A DNA stretch of 44,989 nt, taken from the NCBI GenBank assembly GCA_903858105.1, contig CAIOHN010000049.1, forward strand, positions 1 to 44,989, read 5' to 3'. Position numbers and translations under genes: made by a program. Shown here piece after piece: positions 19,696 through 29,573 of the stretch (its first letter is position 1; each line of letters opens with the position of its first letter). The notes below the pieces were generated by a model. The model searched no databases, was not told the origin of the DNA, and saw only the letters and a list, made by a program, of their open reading frames with translations. This stretch comes from an uncultured Pseudomonadota bacterium (lineage in GTDB: Bacteria; Pseudomonadota; Gammaproteobacteria; Methylococcales; Methylomonadaceae).

Positions 19696-21801
19696 TTATT
19701 CCGGTTTACGATTTAACCATGCCGCGTTAGGCTGCCAACCTTTTACCCACGCCGCTAGCTCGTTGGCGGGCATTGGCCGCGCAATGCCATACCCCTGGGC
19801 ATTATCGCAACCCAATTTCAGCAGTAGTACGCCATGTTCCTCGGTTTCCACTCCTTCGGCGATTACCGCTCGGTTAAAAGCTGCCGTTAGATTAATGATG
19901 CCTGCAACAATAGCCAGATCGTCGGGGTCTCCCAGTATGTCGCGGATGAACGATTGATCGATTTTCAAGGTTTCCGCGGGCAAGGCTTTCAGGTAAGTTA
20001 GAGACGAATAGCCGGTGCCGAAATCATCGAGGGCAAAACTGACACCCAGTTCTTGGCAGTCTTTCATTACCACTGTTACCCGGCTGATGTCTTCAAGTGC
20101 AGCGGTTTCCAGAATCTCCAGCTCCAGGCAGCCGCGACGCAACTGCGGATGGTTTGCAAATCCAGATTTTAAGCTGTCGACAAAGTCATGGTGCAGCAAG
20201 TGCCTGGGGGCGATATTGATGCTGATGACTATATCCAGGCCCATTTGTTGCCAGTTTTGCAGATGATCGAGCGCGCGGGATAACACCCATTTGCCCAGAG
20301 CAATCACCAAATCGGTGCCTTCTATATCTGGTAAAAATGCCAAAGGCGGCAGCAGGCCGCGCTTTGGATGTTGCCAACGGATCAAGGCTTCTGCGCCCAA
20401 TACCTTGCCCTGGCGCATGTTTACCTTGGGTTGAAAATACAGCTCAAACTCGTCATTGACCAATGCCGCTTCAATTTCCGACAAAGTTTCGCTGCGTATC
20501 AGTGCGATTCTATCCAGTTCCTGATCAAATAAGTGGTAGCGATTTTTGCCGCGCTGTTTGGCGATATACATAGCCTGATCAGCATGCCGTAACAAGGTAT
20601 CGGCATCGGCTAAATCGTTTGGGTATAAGGTAAGGCCCAGGCTGGCAGAAACGGACACTAAATTTTCGGCGATAAGCAAGGGCTCGGCTACTCTGCGCAG
20701 CATACGTTCCAGTACCACCTCGCATTCACGAACGTCGTTAAAATCAAGCAGCAGCAAGACAAACTCGTCGCCACCAATACGCGCCACGGTATCACCGGCT
20801 CGCAGGCATTCGCGGATGCGTTGGGATACTTCGATCAGTAACAGATCGCCCACTTCGTGACCAAATTGGTCGTTGACCGGCTTAAATCCATCCAGGTCCA
20901 GGTAGCAAACCGCCATATGGTTGCGGGCGCGACGGGTGTGGGCAATAGCTTGCGCTAATCTATCCGCTAGCAATACTCGATTGGGAATGCCGGTCAATGG
21001 ATCGAAATGGGCAATCCGTTCCAAATCGAATTCGTGATTTTTTAGCGGAGTAATATCGGCGGACATGCCGATGTAATGATGGATCTGGCCCTGCTCGTCG
21101 CGCACCACGGAAATCGAGGTCAGCGCGGCATAGACTTCGCCATTTTTAGTGCGGTTCCAAAGTTCGCCGTTCCAATGATCGTAAACGCTCAGCGATTGCC
21201 ACATTGCCTTATAAAATTCAGCCGATTGCCGCCCGGATTTCAGCATTTTGGGGTTATTGCCCAACACCTCTTCCCGCGAATAACCGGTTATGCGACTAAA
21301 CGCAGCATTGACGTCAATAATGCAATTATTGGCGTCGGTAATAACCACGCTATCGTGGGTATGAGCAAACACACTGGCAGCCAAACGCTGGTCAGCTTCC
21401 CGGCGTTGCAGTTCCCGCCTTAAGTGCTCTCGCTCCAGCAGGTTGTGGATACGTAAGCGGGCAATTTCGATGCTAATCGGTTTAGTCAGGTAATCGGCTG
21501 CTCCCAGCATCAAGCCTTGTGCCTCGGCTTCTATCTCGGTCAATGCGGTAACAAATACGATGGGTACATCGCGCAATGTTGGAATAGACTTTAAGCGGCG
21601 ACAGGTTTCGTAGCCGTCCAGGTCTGGCATCATAATGTCTAGCAAAATTAGATCTGGTGGATCATCCTGAGCCAATTCCAGACCCTTCGCACCAGAGGTA
21701 GCGATTTGAATTTGATAGTCGTCTTGCAAGGCCAATCCTAACAAAGCCAGGTTTGCCGGCATATCGTCTATGGCAAGAATTCGTAAGGATTTGCTGTTCA
21801 T
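19696..21801 (-). CDS. Response regulator with PAS, GGDEF and EAL domains
   Basis: This 701-residue cyclic-di-GMP enzyme is under phosphorelay control. Order: receiver domain (1-120; phospho-acceptor Asp55 in [10 protein letters not shown]), PAS (about 140-255), GGDEF (about 262-425; intact GGDEF at 343-347, inhibitory RxxD site Arg334-Asp337 five residues before it) and EAL (about 435-690; EALIRW at 471, DDFGTGYSS and EGVET intact). Both synthesis and breakdown of c-di-GMP are therefore possible. It is the last of six overlapping genes; its ATG overlaps the stop of the histidine kinase by 4 bp, so the kinase is the likely partner. No DNA-binding domain. Confidence 0.93.
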   Translation of the reverse strand: MNSKSLRILAIDDMPANLALLGLALQDDYQIQIATSGAKGLELAQDDPPDLILLDIMMPDLDGYETCRRLKSIPTLRDVPIVFVTALTEIEAEAQGLMLGAADYLTKPISIEIARLRIHNLLEREHLRRELQRREADQRLAASVFAHTHDSVVITDANNCIIDVNAAFSRITGYSREEVLGNNPKMLKSGRQSAEFYKAMWQSLSVYDHWNGELWNRTKNGEVYAALTSISVVRDEQGQIHHYIGMSADITPLKNHEFDLERIAHFDPLTGIPNRVLLADRLAQAIAHTRRARNHMAVCYLDLDGFKPVNDQFGHEVGDLLLIEVSQRIRECLRAGDTVARIGGDEFVLLLLDFNDVRECEVVLERMLRRVAEPLLIAENLVSVSASLGLTLYPNDLADADTLLRHADQAMYIAKQRGKNRYHLFDQELDRIALIRSETLSEIEAALVNDEFELYFQPKVNMRQGKVLGAEALIRWQHPKRGLLPPLAFLPDIEGTDLVIALGKWVLSRALDHLQNWQQMGLDIVISINIAPRHLLHHDFVDSLKSGFANHPQLRRGCLELEILETAALEDISRVTVVMKDCQELGVSFALDDFGTGYSSLTYLKALPAETLKIDQSFIRDILGDPDDLAIVAGIINLTAAFNRAVIAEGVETEEHGVLLLKLGCDNAQGYGIARPMPANELAAWVKGWQPNAAWLNRKPE

Positions 21802-23426
21802 CTGGCTGGTCCCTCACCCCAATTTAAGGCTAAACGCAATTGCTTTAATTGCGCGCGGGCCTGTTCAAATTTCATTTCGGTAATCATTTGCCCAACCCCA
21901 ACAAAACGCGACGCCAAGTCACTGTTTTCCAGTAGATTTTGCAGTTGCTTGAACTGATTAATGGCTTGGAACATATTTTTTGCTAGTAAGTTGTCAAGTT
22001 CCTCTATCGCCACGCCAATGGCTGGATTCTCAAGCAGGCGGGCGGATTCATCCGGCCTACTGTCCGCGGTTGACTGTGGGGGGGCGCTTTGCGGTGCATT
22101 AGGGGCGAGGGCGCCAAGGGATTCATCGCTGATTGTCGTGTTAGTTTCCGAATGCGTGGTGGAGCGTAGGGTTTTAGTGTCATGCAGCATATCGCTGCGG
22201 ATTTTGAACCAAAAGCGTGCGCCCTGTCCCGACGCGCTGCTTACGCCAGCTTCGCCCTGCATAAGCTCGGCAAATCGCTGCACAATCGACAAGCCCAGGC
22301 CGGTGCCGGCATAACGGCGGGTCGAACTGCCATCGATTTGGGTGAAGGGTTTGAATAACAGGTTTTGCTTGTCGGTAGCGATACCGATGCCCGAATCGCT
22401 TACCGAAAACTCCAGTTCGGCTTGCCGATTTGCGCGGCTTAGTTCGCGGGCTTGAACCAGGATGCTGCCTTGATCGGTAAATTTAATAGCATTGCTGATC
22501 AGGTTGGAGAGCATTTGCCTAACTCTCACTTGATCAAGTAGATAGCGCATATCCTCAGGGCCGATCCATTCCGTGACTATCTGCAAATGCTTTTGATGTG
22601 CGCTTTCCGTAAATAGCGATTTTACTTCGTTAATGATCTGCTTTGGTTTAACCGCCGAATAGACCAGTTCCAGTCGATTGGCTTCGATCTTGGACAGATC
22701 AAGCACATCGTTCAGCAGGGTTAGCAAAGTTTGTCCAGAGGCTAAAATCGTTTGGGCGCATTCTTTGTGCCTGTCGGGATCGCAATTGGGCATGTTCAGC
22801 AATTGCGCCATTCCCAAAATGCCGTTCAAAGGTGTGCGGATTTCATGCGACATGGTGGCCAGAAAATTACTTTTGGCTTGATTGGCAGTCTCGGCGATAC
22901 GGGTTTTGATTTCATTGCTTAAAATCAGCGCCATGTGCGAGAAAAACGGTGCCAAGTAATCGCGCATTTGCGCCGAGCCCAGCATGTCGGTCATTTTGAT
23001 AACACCGATCAGTTCCTTGCCAACCAGCAAAGGCATTACCCAGGTGCAGGCTATGGCCGGGGTGACGCCGCGCAGCAGGGTGTGCTGTGAATCGGATTTT
23101 TGTTCGATAAAGCGGCGATTTTGGAAAACCTCGCTAACCAAGGTATCGTCGATTTTTTCAACTACCCGGCGTTCGCCGAATAAATTGGCAAAATGTATTT
23201 CGCCTTCATCCAGATAATAAATCTCCACATTGCTGCCGCCCAAGGAGCCGCATAAGGCGGACATCAGACTTTCGAGCAAGCTTTCCACGCCGGCGATGGG
23301 GTTGAGTAACTCGACCATGTGTAGAATCAGGTACAGATTAGCTTTTTCTTCCGAAAGCTTGCGAGCCCTCGCCTCCAGATCGGCGACGCGGTTTTGCAGT
23401 TGCTGATAAGAAGGCGCTTGCTTCAC
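21798..23426 (-). CDS. Soluble GAF-domain histidine kinase
   Basis: The 542-residue kinase has no membrane segment. It has an N-terminal coiled coil (residues 5-30), a GAF-like sensor region (about 35-170), a dimerisation domain with His194 ([15 protein letters not shown]) and an ATP-binding domain with DSGIGIA and GTGLGLSIV motifs ending near 415. A Ser/Ala/Pro-rich linker then leads to a helical tail (about 465-535) that resembles a phosphotransfer or dimer module but lacks a clear phospho-histidine. It overlaps its neighbours on both sides by 4 bp: the DUF1638 gene upstream and the REC-GGDEF-EAL gene downstream. The signal is therefore probably cytoplasmic and linked to the corrinoid proteins; this is inference. 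Confidence 0.9.
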   Translation of the reverse strand: MKQAPSYQQLQNRVADLEARARKLSEEKANLYLILHMVELLNPIAGVESLLESLMSALCGSLGGSNVEIYYLDEGEIHFANLFGERRVVEKIDDTLVSEVFQNRRFIEQKSDSQHTLLRGVTPAIACTWVMPLLVGKELIGVIKMTDMLGSAQMRDYLAPFFSHMALILSNEIKTRIAETANQAKSNFLATMSHEIRTPLNGILGMAQLLNMPNCDPDRHKECAQTILASGQTLLTLLNDVLDLSKIEANRLELVYSAVKPKQIINEVKSLFTESAHQKHLQIVTEWIGPEDMRYLLDQVRVRQMLSNLISNAIKFTDQGSILVQARELSRANRQAELEFSVSDSGIGIATDKQNLLFKPFTQIDGSSTRRYAGTGLGLSIVQRFAELMQGEAGVSSASGQGARFWFKIRSDMLHDTKTLRSTTHSETNTTISDESLGALAPNAPQSAPPQSTADSRPDESARLLENPAIGVAIEELDNLLAKNMFQAINQFKQLQNLLENSDLASRFVGVGQMITEMKFEQARAQLKQLRLALNWGEGPAR

Positions 23427-24043
23427 TGATCTGCCGCAAGCCGGCGTTGAATGGCATCTGCCAAGACTGATTCAAGATGTTCCAGACTGACATCCATCCA
23501 TTCCAGCGGCAAGTCGACAAAGCGCGCAGCGGCTTCAGCGGCTTTACTAAAATCACCGTTACAAGGTGTCCTGAGTGCCAGGATGTATTTATGGCTGCTG
23601 TGAAATATCTCGCGTATCACGATCATATTGGCACCAAAACAGGCCGTGATCATCGGCTCCCAGGTTTGCGCCCAGTCTTCCAGCAGAAAATACGCGCCTT
23701 TTTCCAGCTCCTGCATGAATAACTCGTAGCCCAACAACATCACAATGCAGTTTTGGCCGTGGGTGCGGCAGGTTTGGTGTCCTTGCAGATATTTTTCCAT
23801 CAGCGGATGGCAACTGCCATAAAACACTACGGTTTTTTCGCCGAGTTTCTCGCGTTCTTCCAGGGCCTGATTCAACTCAATCGATAAGCGATTAAGATAA
23901 TTGTGCAAGGCGGAATCCAGATAATGGGTATGCACGTTCCAGTGGTTCTTGGCGATTAAACCATCCACTTCCTTGCGCAGAATGCCGCAACCTATCATGG
24001 TCAGCGGTGGCTGGTGTTCGGGATGTAGCGTAAAGCTTTTCAT
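23423..24043 (-). CDS. DUF1638 family protein
   Basis: The 206-residue soluble protein matches the DUF1638 family: [15 protein letters not shown] at the N-terminus, [45 protein letters not shown] and [14 protein letters not shown]. Several conserved cysteines (ILR-preceding GCG, GSCHP, NCIV) could hold a metal. The family commonly lies beside UroD-type methyltransferases and corrinoid proteins, as here, and its function is not known to me. It overlaps the methyltransferase gene by 4 bp and the kinase gene by 4 bp, sitting exactly between the corrinoid half and the signalling half of the operon. Confidence 0.88.
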   Translation of the reverse strand: MKSFTLHPEHQPPLTMIGCGILRKEVDGLIAKNHWNVHTHYLDSALHNYLNRLSIELNQALEEREKLGEKTVVFYGSCHPLMEKYLQGHQTCRTHGQNCIVMLLGYELFMQELEKGAYFLLEDWAQTWEPMITACFGANMIVIREIFHSSHKYILALRTPCNGDFSKAAEAAARFVDLPLEWMDVSLEHLESVLADAIQRRLAADQ

Positions 24044-25068
24044 GGCAGTCTCCCGTATTCAAAAGCCGCGTCTATCATGGCGCGGATGTTGGTTTCTGGC
24101 ACCGCCAGCGGCATTACGCCGGTACCGAACAGAAAGTGTCCGCCGGTTTTGCCAATCTCGATGATGCGTTTGACCTCGGCGCGGGTTTGCGCCTCGCTCC
24201 AGTGAATCATCTTGATGTCGTCGATGACGCCACAGGTCAGGCCGCGACTATTTATCCGTTGTTTGGCTTCTGCAAGATTCGCCAGTGGGCTAATGTAATG
24301 GCTTGCGATCTGCAGTTCGTCGAGCACCAAATCGATCACATCATTGAAGGGAGCCATGCCGCAGTAATACACAATGTCCTCGGTGCCACCGGGCCTTAAA
24401 TCCCGCTGCATCCAGGGCATCACGGTTGTTTCGATCTGTTTGCGGCTGAGGAAATATGGGGAGCCAAACGGTGTGGAATAAATTAAGACCTTGGCCCCGA
24501 GCTTGCGTAAGCCCGCGATTTGCTGCTGAAAAAAATCAGAGCACTTGCGTAGCAATTCGTCGCGTAAATCAAAAGGGCCTAGCAGAAACAACTCCATCCA
24601 TTTGTCCATGCCCATCAAAATCGCCGGCAGGGTGGTGGAGGCGGTGACATAGGCGCACAGTGGATGTGTGGCACCTAGTTCGCTGTTTAAAATCGTCATG
24701 CAATCGGCAATGGATTGCCAGGCAGGGTGCTTGGTGATGTCGGCTGGAATCTCGAATTTAGCTATGTCGTCCAGGTTTTTGATTACAAAATCAGCGACAT
24801 TCGGCGCACCGTCGTCGGCAAACAGAATCTCTTGGCAACCCAATAACTCCGCTTCTTTGCCGACATAATGCAAGCTCCAGACGTTGTCATAGCCGTAACG
24901 CTTTTGCATCCGTAATTGGGCGTCGGCGACATATTCACCGTTGCCAAAAAAATCTTTGGGCGACAAACCTAGCTCGCGCGCGCCTTGGTCGAGCAAATTG
25001 CAAAAAACCGGAATGCGCGGTGCTGGGTTGCCATTTTTGGCTGCCGTCAGTATTTGCAAGGGCGTCAT
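24040..25068 (-). CDS. UroD-family corrinoid methyltransferase
   Basis: This 342-residue TIM-barrel protein of the uroporphyrinogen decarboxylase superfamily is related to MtaA/MtbA-type cobamide methyltransferases. The place between a corrinoid protein and DUF1638 indicates methyl transfer, not heme synthesis. MtaA/MtbA bind zinc with His-x-Cys and a late Cys to activate a thiol. Here the HxCG motif reads YYCG (residues 234-237), so His is replaced by Tyr234, and the PGCG-like late motif reads FGTGVMP with Thr316 at the Cys position. Only Cys236 remains. The partner substrate is thus unknown and may not be a thiol. The alignment to MtaA is from memory. Confidence 0.85.
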   Translation of the reverse strand: MTPLQILTAAKNGNPAPRIPVFCNLLDQGARELGLSPKDFFGNGEYVADAQLRMQKRYGYDNVWSLHYVGKEAELLGCQEILFADDGAPNVADFVIKNLDDIAKFEIPADITKHPAWQSIADCMTILNSELGATHPLCAYVTASTTLPAILMGMDKWMELFLLGPFDLRDELLRKCSDFFQQQIAGLRKLGAKVLIYSTPFGSPYFLSRKQIETTVMPWMQRDLRPGGTEDIVYYCGMAPFNDVIDLVLDELQIASHYISPLANLAEAKQRINSRGLTCGVIDDIKMIHWSEAQTRAEVKRIIEIGKTGGHFLFGTGVMPLAVPETNIRAMIDAAFEYGRLP

Positions 25069-25739
25069 GGTTTTACCTCGCGGATTAAATCGACGATGAC
25101 TTTAGCCGCAGTCACGCCGTCCGGTGCCCAGGCGTCAGCACCGACGGCAAGATATAATTCAGGATCGAAACGATAAGGCGCGCCGCCGACTGCTAGCTTG
25201 ATCTTGTGCTCCAGGCCTTGTTCCTGCAATAAACTCCGCACTCGTAAGCTGCCTCTATCGCTGGTGGCGGTATGTACCATCATGGCCGACACGGCGATGA
25301 CTTGTGCGTCCTCAGCTATTGCTGTTTCGACAAACTTTTCCGCGCTGACATTGGTGCCCAAATCAACCACATCGACCATCAGCGATTTAAGACATCCGGT
25401 GACAATGCGTTTGCCCAGCGAATGCAGGTCGCCATAAGCTGCGCCGATAATCACCCGGCCGATCATTTCCGGCGGATTACTGAATTTTTCCAACATTTTT
25501 TCGGTCACATCGGCAGCGATTTGCGCCGTCATAAAATGCTGGGCAAGATTGGCATCGGGGTCTTTTTCGATAAATGCCATCATCAATTCGACTGCCGGAA
25601 TCACCAGTTTAAAGACTATATCTTCCGGGCTTAAGCCATCGGCCAAGGCCCGATTGACCACATCCAGCGCAGCCTGTTTGTCCGTTTCAAAAACGGCCTC
25701 GTTATAGGACTGAATGTAGGCTTCAAGCATTAGTCGCAC
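25065..25739 (-). CDS. Corrinoid (B12-binding) methyl carrier protein
   Basis: The 224-residue protein is of the MtaC/MtbC/MttC type. It has an N-terminal helical cap domain (1-90) and a C-terminal Rossmann-like B12 domain with the DxHxxG cobalt-ligand motif Asp104-x-His106-x-x-Gly109 (YGDLHSLGK; usual form GDVHDIGK), then the S-A-M variant of the SxL motif (VIAVSAMMVHT) and the GGAP...GADAWAPDG motif. It should carry cob(I)amide/methyl-cob(III)amide in base-off form. It overlaps the activator gene by 10 bp and the methyltransferase gene by 4 bp. Confidence 0.92.
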   Translation of the reverse strand: MRLMLEAYIQSYNEAVFETDKQAALDVVNRALADGLSPEDIVFKLVIPAVELMMAFIEKDPDANLAQHFMTAQIAADVTEKMLEKFSNPPEMIGRVIIGAAYGDLHSLGKRIVTGCLKSLMVDVVDLGTNVSAEKFVETAIAEDAQVIAVSAMMVHTATSDRGSLRVRSLLQEQGLEHKIKLAVGGAPYRFDPELYLAVGADAWAPDGVTAAKVIVDLIREVKP

Positions 25740-27385
25740 TCCGTGATGGGCATGGGCTGTAAGCGTAAGTTGTCGATAAAGCGGTTTTCGTATGCAAACA
25801 CACCGCCCAGATTGATGACTTTAGCCCGTTCAACGATGTTATGTAACTGTGATTGGCTGGCGGGGTTTAGCAGCAGTTTTTCACAGCCTGCCAGACTGGC
25901 ATTGGGCAGGAGACGCACTCGGTTTGCTGTAACCGGGGGTAGAAGTCCGACGCGGTAAGCGCTATTCAAGTCCAAGTGCTGCCCAAAACTGCCGCAAATC
26001 CAGAGCGTGTTGAGATCGTTAATCGTCAAGTTTGCCAAACAAAGTAATTGTGACATGGCTGCGGCAGTCGATGCTTTGGCGCGCTGGAAAATATCGATGT
26101 CGCTCGCAAAAATAGCGCTTTTGCGCTTATCGGCTTGCAGTAAATAGCCTGTTTCCGGCTGCGGCTGGCTGAAACGTCCGGAAGGTTTAAGTTGTTTTGT
26201 TTCCACGAGCAGTGCAATGGCATCGATAAAACCACTGGCACAAAAGCCGCGCACCGGTGCATCTCCCAAGGTTTGCAACTGAAATGTTTCGCCAAGTCTG
26301 GATACTTTGCAGATGGCTCCCGTTTCGGCGCTTAAACCGTTGCGCATGCCAACGCCTTCAAAAGCCGGTCCGCCGGGAACTGAGGTAACTAACAGTTCTC
26401 GGCCATCCCACAACGCAATTTCGGTATTGGTGCCAAAGTCGGCCAGCAGCGTCGGTTGCGTTTGCTCGGTTATGTCGGTTGCCAAAAGATCGGCCAGTAA
26501 ATCGGAGCCGATAAAGCCTGCCAATGGTTGGGCTATTTCGATGTCGGCATGCGGCATCCGCCACGCTTGCTGCCAAGCGTGGCTATCGTTTGGTTGGCAG
26601 GTGATCGGTAATTGCCAGTTTTCCGGCTGGTAGAGGCTATCGTCGTGATTACCGCAAAGCAAACTCAGCATCGCCGTGTTACCGACAATCAGCACTTTGC
26701 CCATGTCGGTTAGTATTGGGGTGATCTCGCCCATGTCGCGGCTTAATATGTCGCGCACACCATTGATAATAGCGCTACGAGCTTGCTGGCCGATGGGGAT
26801 TGTCTCCTGGTTTCCCAAGCGTTCGGCATCCAGACGCGTCAATACGTCAGCGCCGCAAGCTACTTGAGGATTGATACTGTAACGGCTGGCAATGCGCCGA
26901 CCGGATTGCCGATTCCACAAGGACAGGCGAATGTGCGTAGTACCAAGATCAACCGCTACCCCGTAGACATGATCGGCAATTGCAGCATTGGCGCTGGCTT
27001 GATAAAGCTGGCTGGCGTCCAGACTTTTCCATTCCGAATGCGGGGCCGGGTGTTCAAGATACAGTTCGCAGTTCGTGCGAGGCCGCAATTGGCAAGCCAG
27101 GCGCATGCCATTTGCCAAATCTTCCGGTAACAGTTTTTGATGTTCTGCCAGGGTGGGTGGGTTGAAGTCGCCGCTGACGGTTTGAATCAGACAGGCGCCG
27201 CAACTACCCAAGCCACCACAGGCGGCTCGGACTCTCAAATCGGTGGTGTCCAGCGCCTGTCGCACCGATTGTGACGATGGCACCGCTAGGCATAAGGTTT
27301 GGTGGTCGCTGCGCACCGTCGCCAATACCGCAGTCGTTGCGGAGGTCTGCGCAAGGGTGGCTTGCTGGGGCGTTGATCTGATCAC
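25730..27385 (-). CDS. Reductive activator of corrinoid protein (2Fe-2S plus ASKHA, DUF4445/RACo-like)
   Basis: This 551-residue protein would use ATP to drive reduction of an inactive Co(II) corrinoid back to Co(I). A plant-type ferredoxin domain lies at the N-terminus with Cys56, Cys62, Cys65 and Cys98 (ACGGLGSCGACL...RLACQL). The ASKHA ATPase folds follow (GVAVDLGTTHIRLSLWN, LLADFGTNTEIALWDG, TSVPGGPAFEGVGM, LWICGSFGQHLDLNSAYRVGLLP). RamA-type proteins have 4Fe-4S clusters at the C-terminus instead, so this is the RACo type. It is the first gene of the six-gene operon. The start is a GTG with a weak ribosome-binding site, so the exact N-terminus is uncertain. Confidence 0.9.
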   Translation of the reverse strand: MIRSTPQQATLAQTSATTAVLATVRSDHQTLCLAVPSSQSVRQALDTTDLRVRAACGGLGSCGACLIQTVSGDFNPPTLAEHQKLLPEDLANGMRLACQLRPRTNCELYLEHPAPHSEWKSLDASQLYQASANAAIADHVYGVAVDLGTTHIRLSLWNRQSGRRIASRYSINPQVACGADVLTRLDAERLGNQETIPIGQQARSAIINGVRDILSRDMGEITPILTDMGKVLIVGNTAMLSLLCGNHDDSLYQPENWQLPITCQPNDSHAWQQAWRMPHADIEIAQPLAGFIGSDLLADLLATDITEQTQPTLLADFGTNTEIALWDGRELLVTSVPGGPAFEGVGMRNGLSAETGAICKVSRLGETFQLQTLGDAPVRGFCASGFIDAIALLVETKQLKPSGRFSQPQPETGYLLQADKRKSAIFASDIDIFQRAKASTAAAMSQLLCLANLTINDLNTLWICGSFGQHLDLNSAYRVGLLPPVTANRVRLLPNASLAGCEKLLLNPASQSQLHNIVERAKVINLGGVFAYENRFIDNLRLQPMPITECD

Positions 27386-27647
27386 GAGTTATAAAGCCTA
27401 CTGGTCGGGTTAGAAGTAGGGGGCTACTTTAAGCTCTATCTTATCGAGTCGATTGTATTTTAATCCAGCGATTCCCTGTCATTTTGCTGGGCAGATAAGC
27501 ACTTGTAACTATTTTTCGTTGTTGGATGGGATTGGGCAGCATTAAGCATCCTTGTTTATACTAAGCTGGTAGAACTGACTGCAGTGTTGTTTACCTTAAC
27601 GAGCGCGTCTGTCAGTCATGGTTTGTCCCGAATAACAATGGAACCCA
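27386..27647. promoter_or_regulatory. Divergent promoter region of the corrinoid/signalling genes
   Basis: This 262-bp gap separates the minus-strand corrinoid operon from the plus-strand REC-kinase gene. It should hold both promoters. A TATACT at about 27559 on the plus strand and TACAAT on the minus strand are possible -10 elements, but no convincing -35 was found for either. No cobalamin-riboswitch B12 box was recognised. A 10-bp tandem duplication (AATGGAACCC) lies at the start of the plus-strand gene. Confidence 0.45.
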
Positions 27648-28925
27648 ATGGAACCCGTTAAGCAAGACGCCGAACACAAGGCCACCATTTTGTTAGTGGA
27701 TGACGAGTCCATCAATCTTTCCATTTTTGGACAACTGCTCACGCCGTATTATCAGGTTTTGGTCGCTACCAACGGTCAGCGCGCTTTGCAGTTGGTGTGC
27801 CTAACGCCCAAGCCGGATTTGATTTTACTGGACGTGATGATGCCGGGCATGGACGGTTACGAAGTTATAGCTCATTTAAAAGCCAATCCAGTGTCACGGG
27901 ATATTCCGGTGATATTTGTTACTGCCTTGAATTCCGACCTGGAAGAAGAACGCGGCCTGGTCTTAGGCGCAGTTGACTACATCTACAAGCCCTGTCATTT
28001 ATCGATTTTATTGGCGCGCATCCAAACCCAACTTGAATTAAAAAGCGCCCGTGATCGTTTGAAAGACCAAAATACGTTTTTGGAAACGGAAGTCGAGCGG
28101 CGAGATAAAGATAATCGCGCGGTGCATGCGCAGTTGTTGCAATCCGAAAAACTGGCGGCGATCGGCCAACTGGCAGCCGGTATTGCTCACGAAATTAATA
28201 ATCCGATCGGTTTTGTAAGCTCAAATTTAAACACCTTGAGTTGCTATTTGACTGACTTGTTTTGCGTAGTGGATGCCTATGAGTCCACGTTGAGCGATAC
28301 TGAGATTTCCAAGGAAGCACTGCAAAAGCTGCAGGAACTAAAAAAACAAAAACAATTGGATTATTTGCGCAGCGATATTTCTGAATTAATTGCAGAGTCG
28401 CGGGAAGGGCTATTGCGGGTGCGCGATATTGTGCAGGATTTAAAGAATTTTGCTCACTCTGATGCCAATAGTTGGGAATTGGCTGATTTGCACAAGGGGC
28501 TGGATTCTACGCTGAATATTATCGCCAACGAGCTTAAATACCACTGCGCCGTGCATAAGCGCTATGGTGATATTCCGCAGATTTATTGTTTGTCCTCGCA
28601 ATTGAATCAGGTGTTTATGAATTTGCTGGTCAACGCCGGGCAAGCCATAGAAACCCAAGGTGAAATCACTATTGGTACCGGATGCACTGACCAGGAAGTG
28701 TGGGTGGAGATTAGCGATACCGGCAAAGGCATTGCGCCTGAAAATCTCAGCCATTTGTTTGAACCCTTTTTTACCACCAAGCCAGTGGGTAAAGGCACAG
28801 GCTTGGGCTTGTCCATTTCGCAAAATATTGTCGGTAAACACGGCGGCAGGATTGAAGTGACTAGCAATCTGGGGCATGGCAGCCAGTTTCGGGTATGGTT
28901 GCCGATCCACCCGACTCAGTCTTAG
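27648..28925 (+). CDS. REC-histidine kinase hybrid (receiver at the N-terminus)
   Basis: The 425-residue protein has a receiver domain (1-130, Asp62 in LILLDVMMPG), a coiled coil (about 130-170) and a kinase core with His181 (AAGIAHEINNPIGFV) and the ATP-binding motifs VNAGQAIETQG, DTGKGIA and GTGLGLSIS. It has no membrane helix. The NNP form of the H-box is the class often seen in PAS/NtrB-like kinases. A preceding ATG 10 bases upstream is out of frame. It is divergent from the corrinoid operon and followed by a receiver-only protein, its probable partner. Confidence 0.9.
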   Translation: MEPVKQDAEHKATILLVDDESINLSIFGQLLTPYYQVLVATNGQRALQLVCLTPKPDLILLDVMMPGMDGYEVIAHLKANPVSRDIPVIFVTALNSDLEEERGLVLGAVDYIYKPCHLSILLARIQTQLELKSARDRLKDQNTFLETEVERRDKDNRAVHAQLLQSEKLAAIGQLAAGIAHEINNPIGFVSSNLNTLSCYLTDLFCVVDAYESTLSDTEISKEALQKLQELKKQKQLDYLRSDISELIAESREGLLRVRDIVQDLKNFAHSDANSWELADLHKGLDSTLNIIANELKYHCAVHKRYGDIPQIYCLSSQLNQVFMNLLVNAGQAIETQGEITIGTGCTDQEVWVEISDTGKGIAPENLSHLFEPFFTTKPVGKGTGLGLSISQNIVGKHGGRIEVTSNLGHGSQFRVWLPIHPTQS

Positions 28926-29021
28926 TTAAAAGTGCAAATAGTTTTGCTTGGCAGAGCTTGCAGATGCGCTTATCCATGCCACACTATGGCAATAGCCACA
29001 AACTAACGTCCTTGCAAAATC

Positions 29022-29561
29022 ATGAATCAGGCCGAAACAAAAATATTGATCGTCGATGACGAGATGAATGTGCTGAAATCATTGGCGCGCCTGCTCAAAC
29101 AATACAACCCGATTACCGCCATCAGCGGTGAGGACGCGTTGATCCTGGGGCAGGAGCATGTGTTTGATCTGGTTATTTCAGATTACCGGATGCCGGGGAT
29201 TAACGGCATCGATTTTTTGATCCTGTTCAAACGTATGCAACCGGACGCCATTCGCATCGTGCTGACCGGCTTCGCTGACCTTGATGGCGCGCAGCATGCC
29301 ATCAATGAAGCGCAAGTGTTTCGTTTTATCAACAAGCCCTGGAGCAATCTGGAAATCGTCAATGTGGTCGAAAACGGCTTGGCGCATAAACGCATGCTGA
29401 TGGAAAACCGCGCATTGGCCGATCAGGTGCGCACGCAACAAAAACTACTCGACGAAAAAGAAGCCATCATCAAAGCCCTTGAAGCCGAAGAGCCGGGCAT
29501 TACCAAAGTGAATTGGGCGCAGGACGGCTCGATTATCCTGGATGCCGAGGATTTGGAGTAA
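29022..29561 (+). CDS. Stand-alone response regulator receiver protein
   Basis: The 179-residue protein has a receiver domain (1-125; Asp54 in LVISDYRMPG; Lys in FRFINKPW) of the subclass usually fused to HD-GYP or kinase outputs, then a coiled-coil tail (NRALADQVRTQQKLLDEKEAIIKALEAEEP) and a short C-terminal segment. No output domain is visible, so it may act by protein contact or as a phosphate sink. It lies 96 bp after the REC-kinase gene on the same strand. Confidence 0.85.
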   Translation: MNQAETKILIVDDEMNVLKSLARLLKQYNPITAISGEDALILGQEHVFDLVISDYRMPGINGIDFLILFKRMQPDAIRIVLTGFADLDGAQHAINEAQVFRFINKPWSNLEIVNVVENGLAHKRMLMENRALADQVRTQQKLLDEKEAIIKALEAEEPGITKVNWAQDGSIILDAEDLE

Positions 29562-29573
29562 ATACGCCGAGCT

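Noticed and set aside
19681-19716. Tiny ORF after cydB as cydX
   Set aside because: The 11-residue frame has no hydrophobic helix and overlaps the end of the convergent gene.
27386-27647. Cobalamin riboswitch upstream of the corrinoid operon
   Set aside because: No B12 box or typical stem arrangement could be recognised on either strand.
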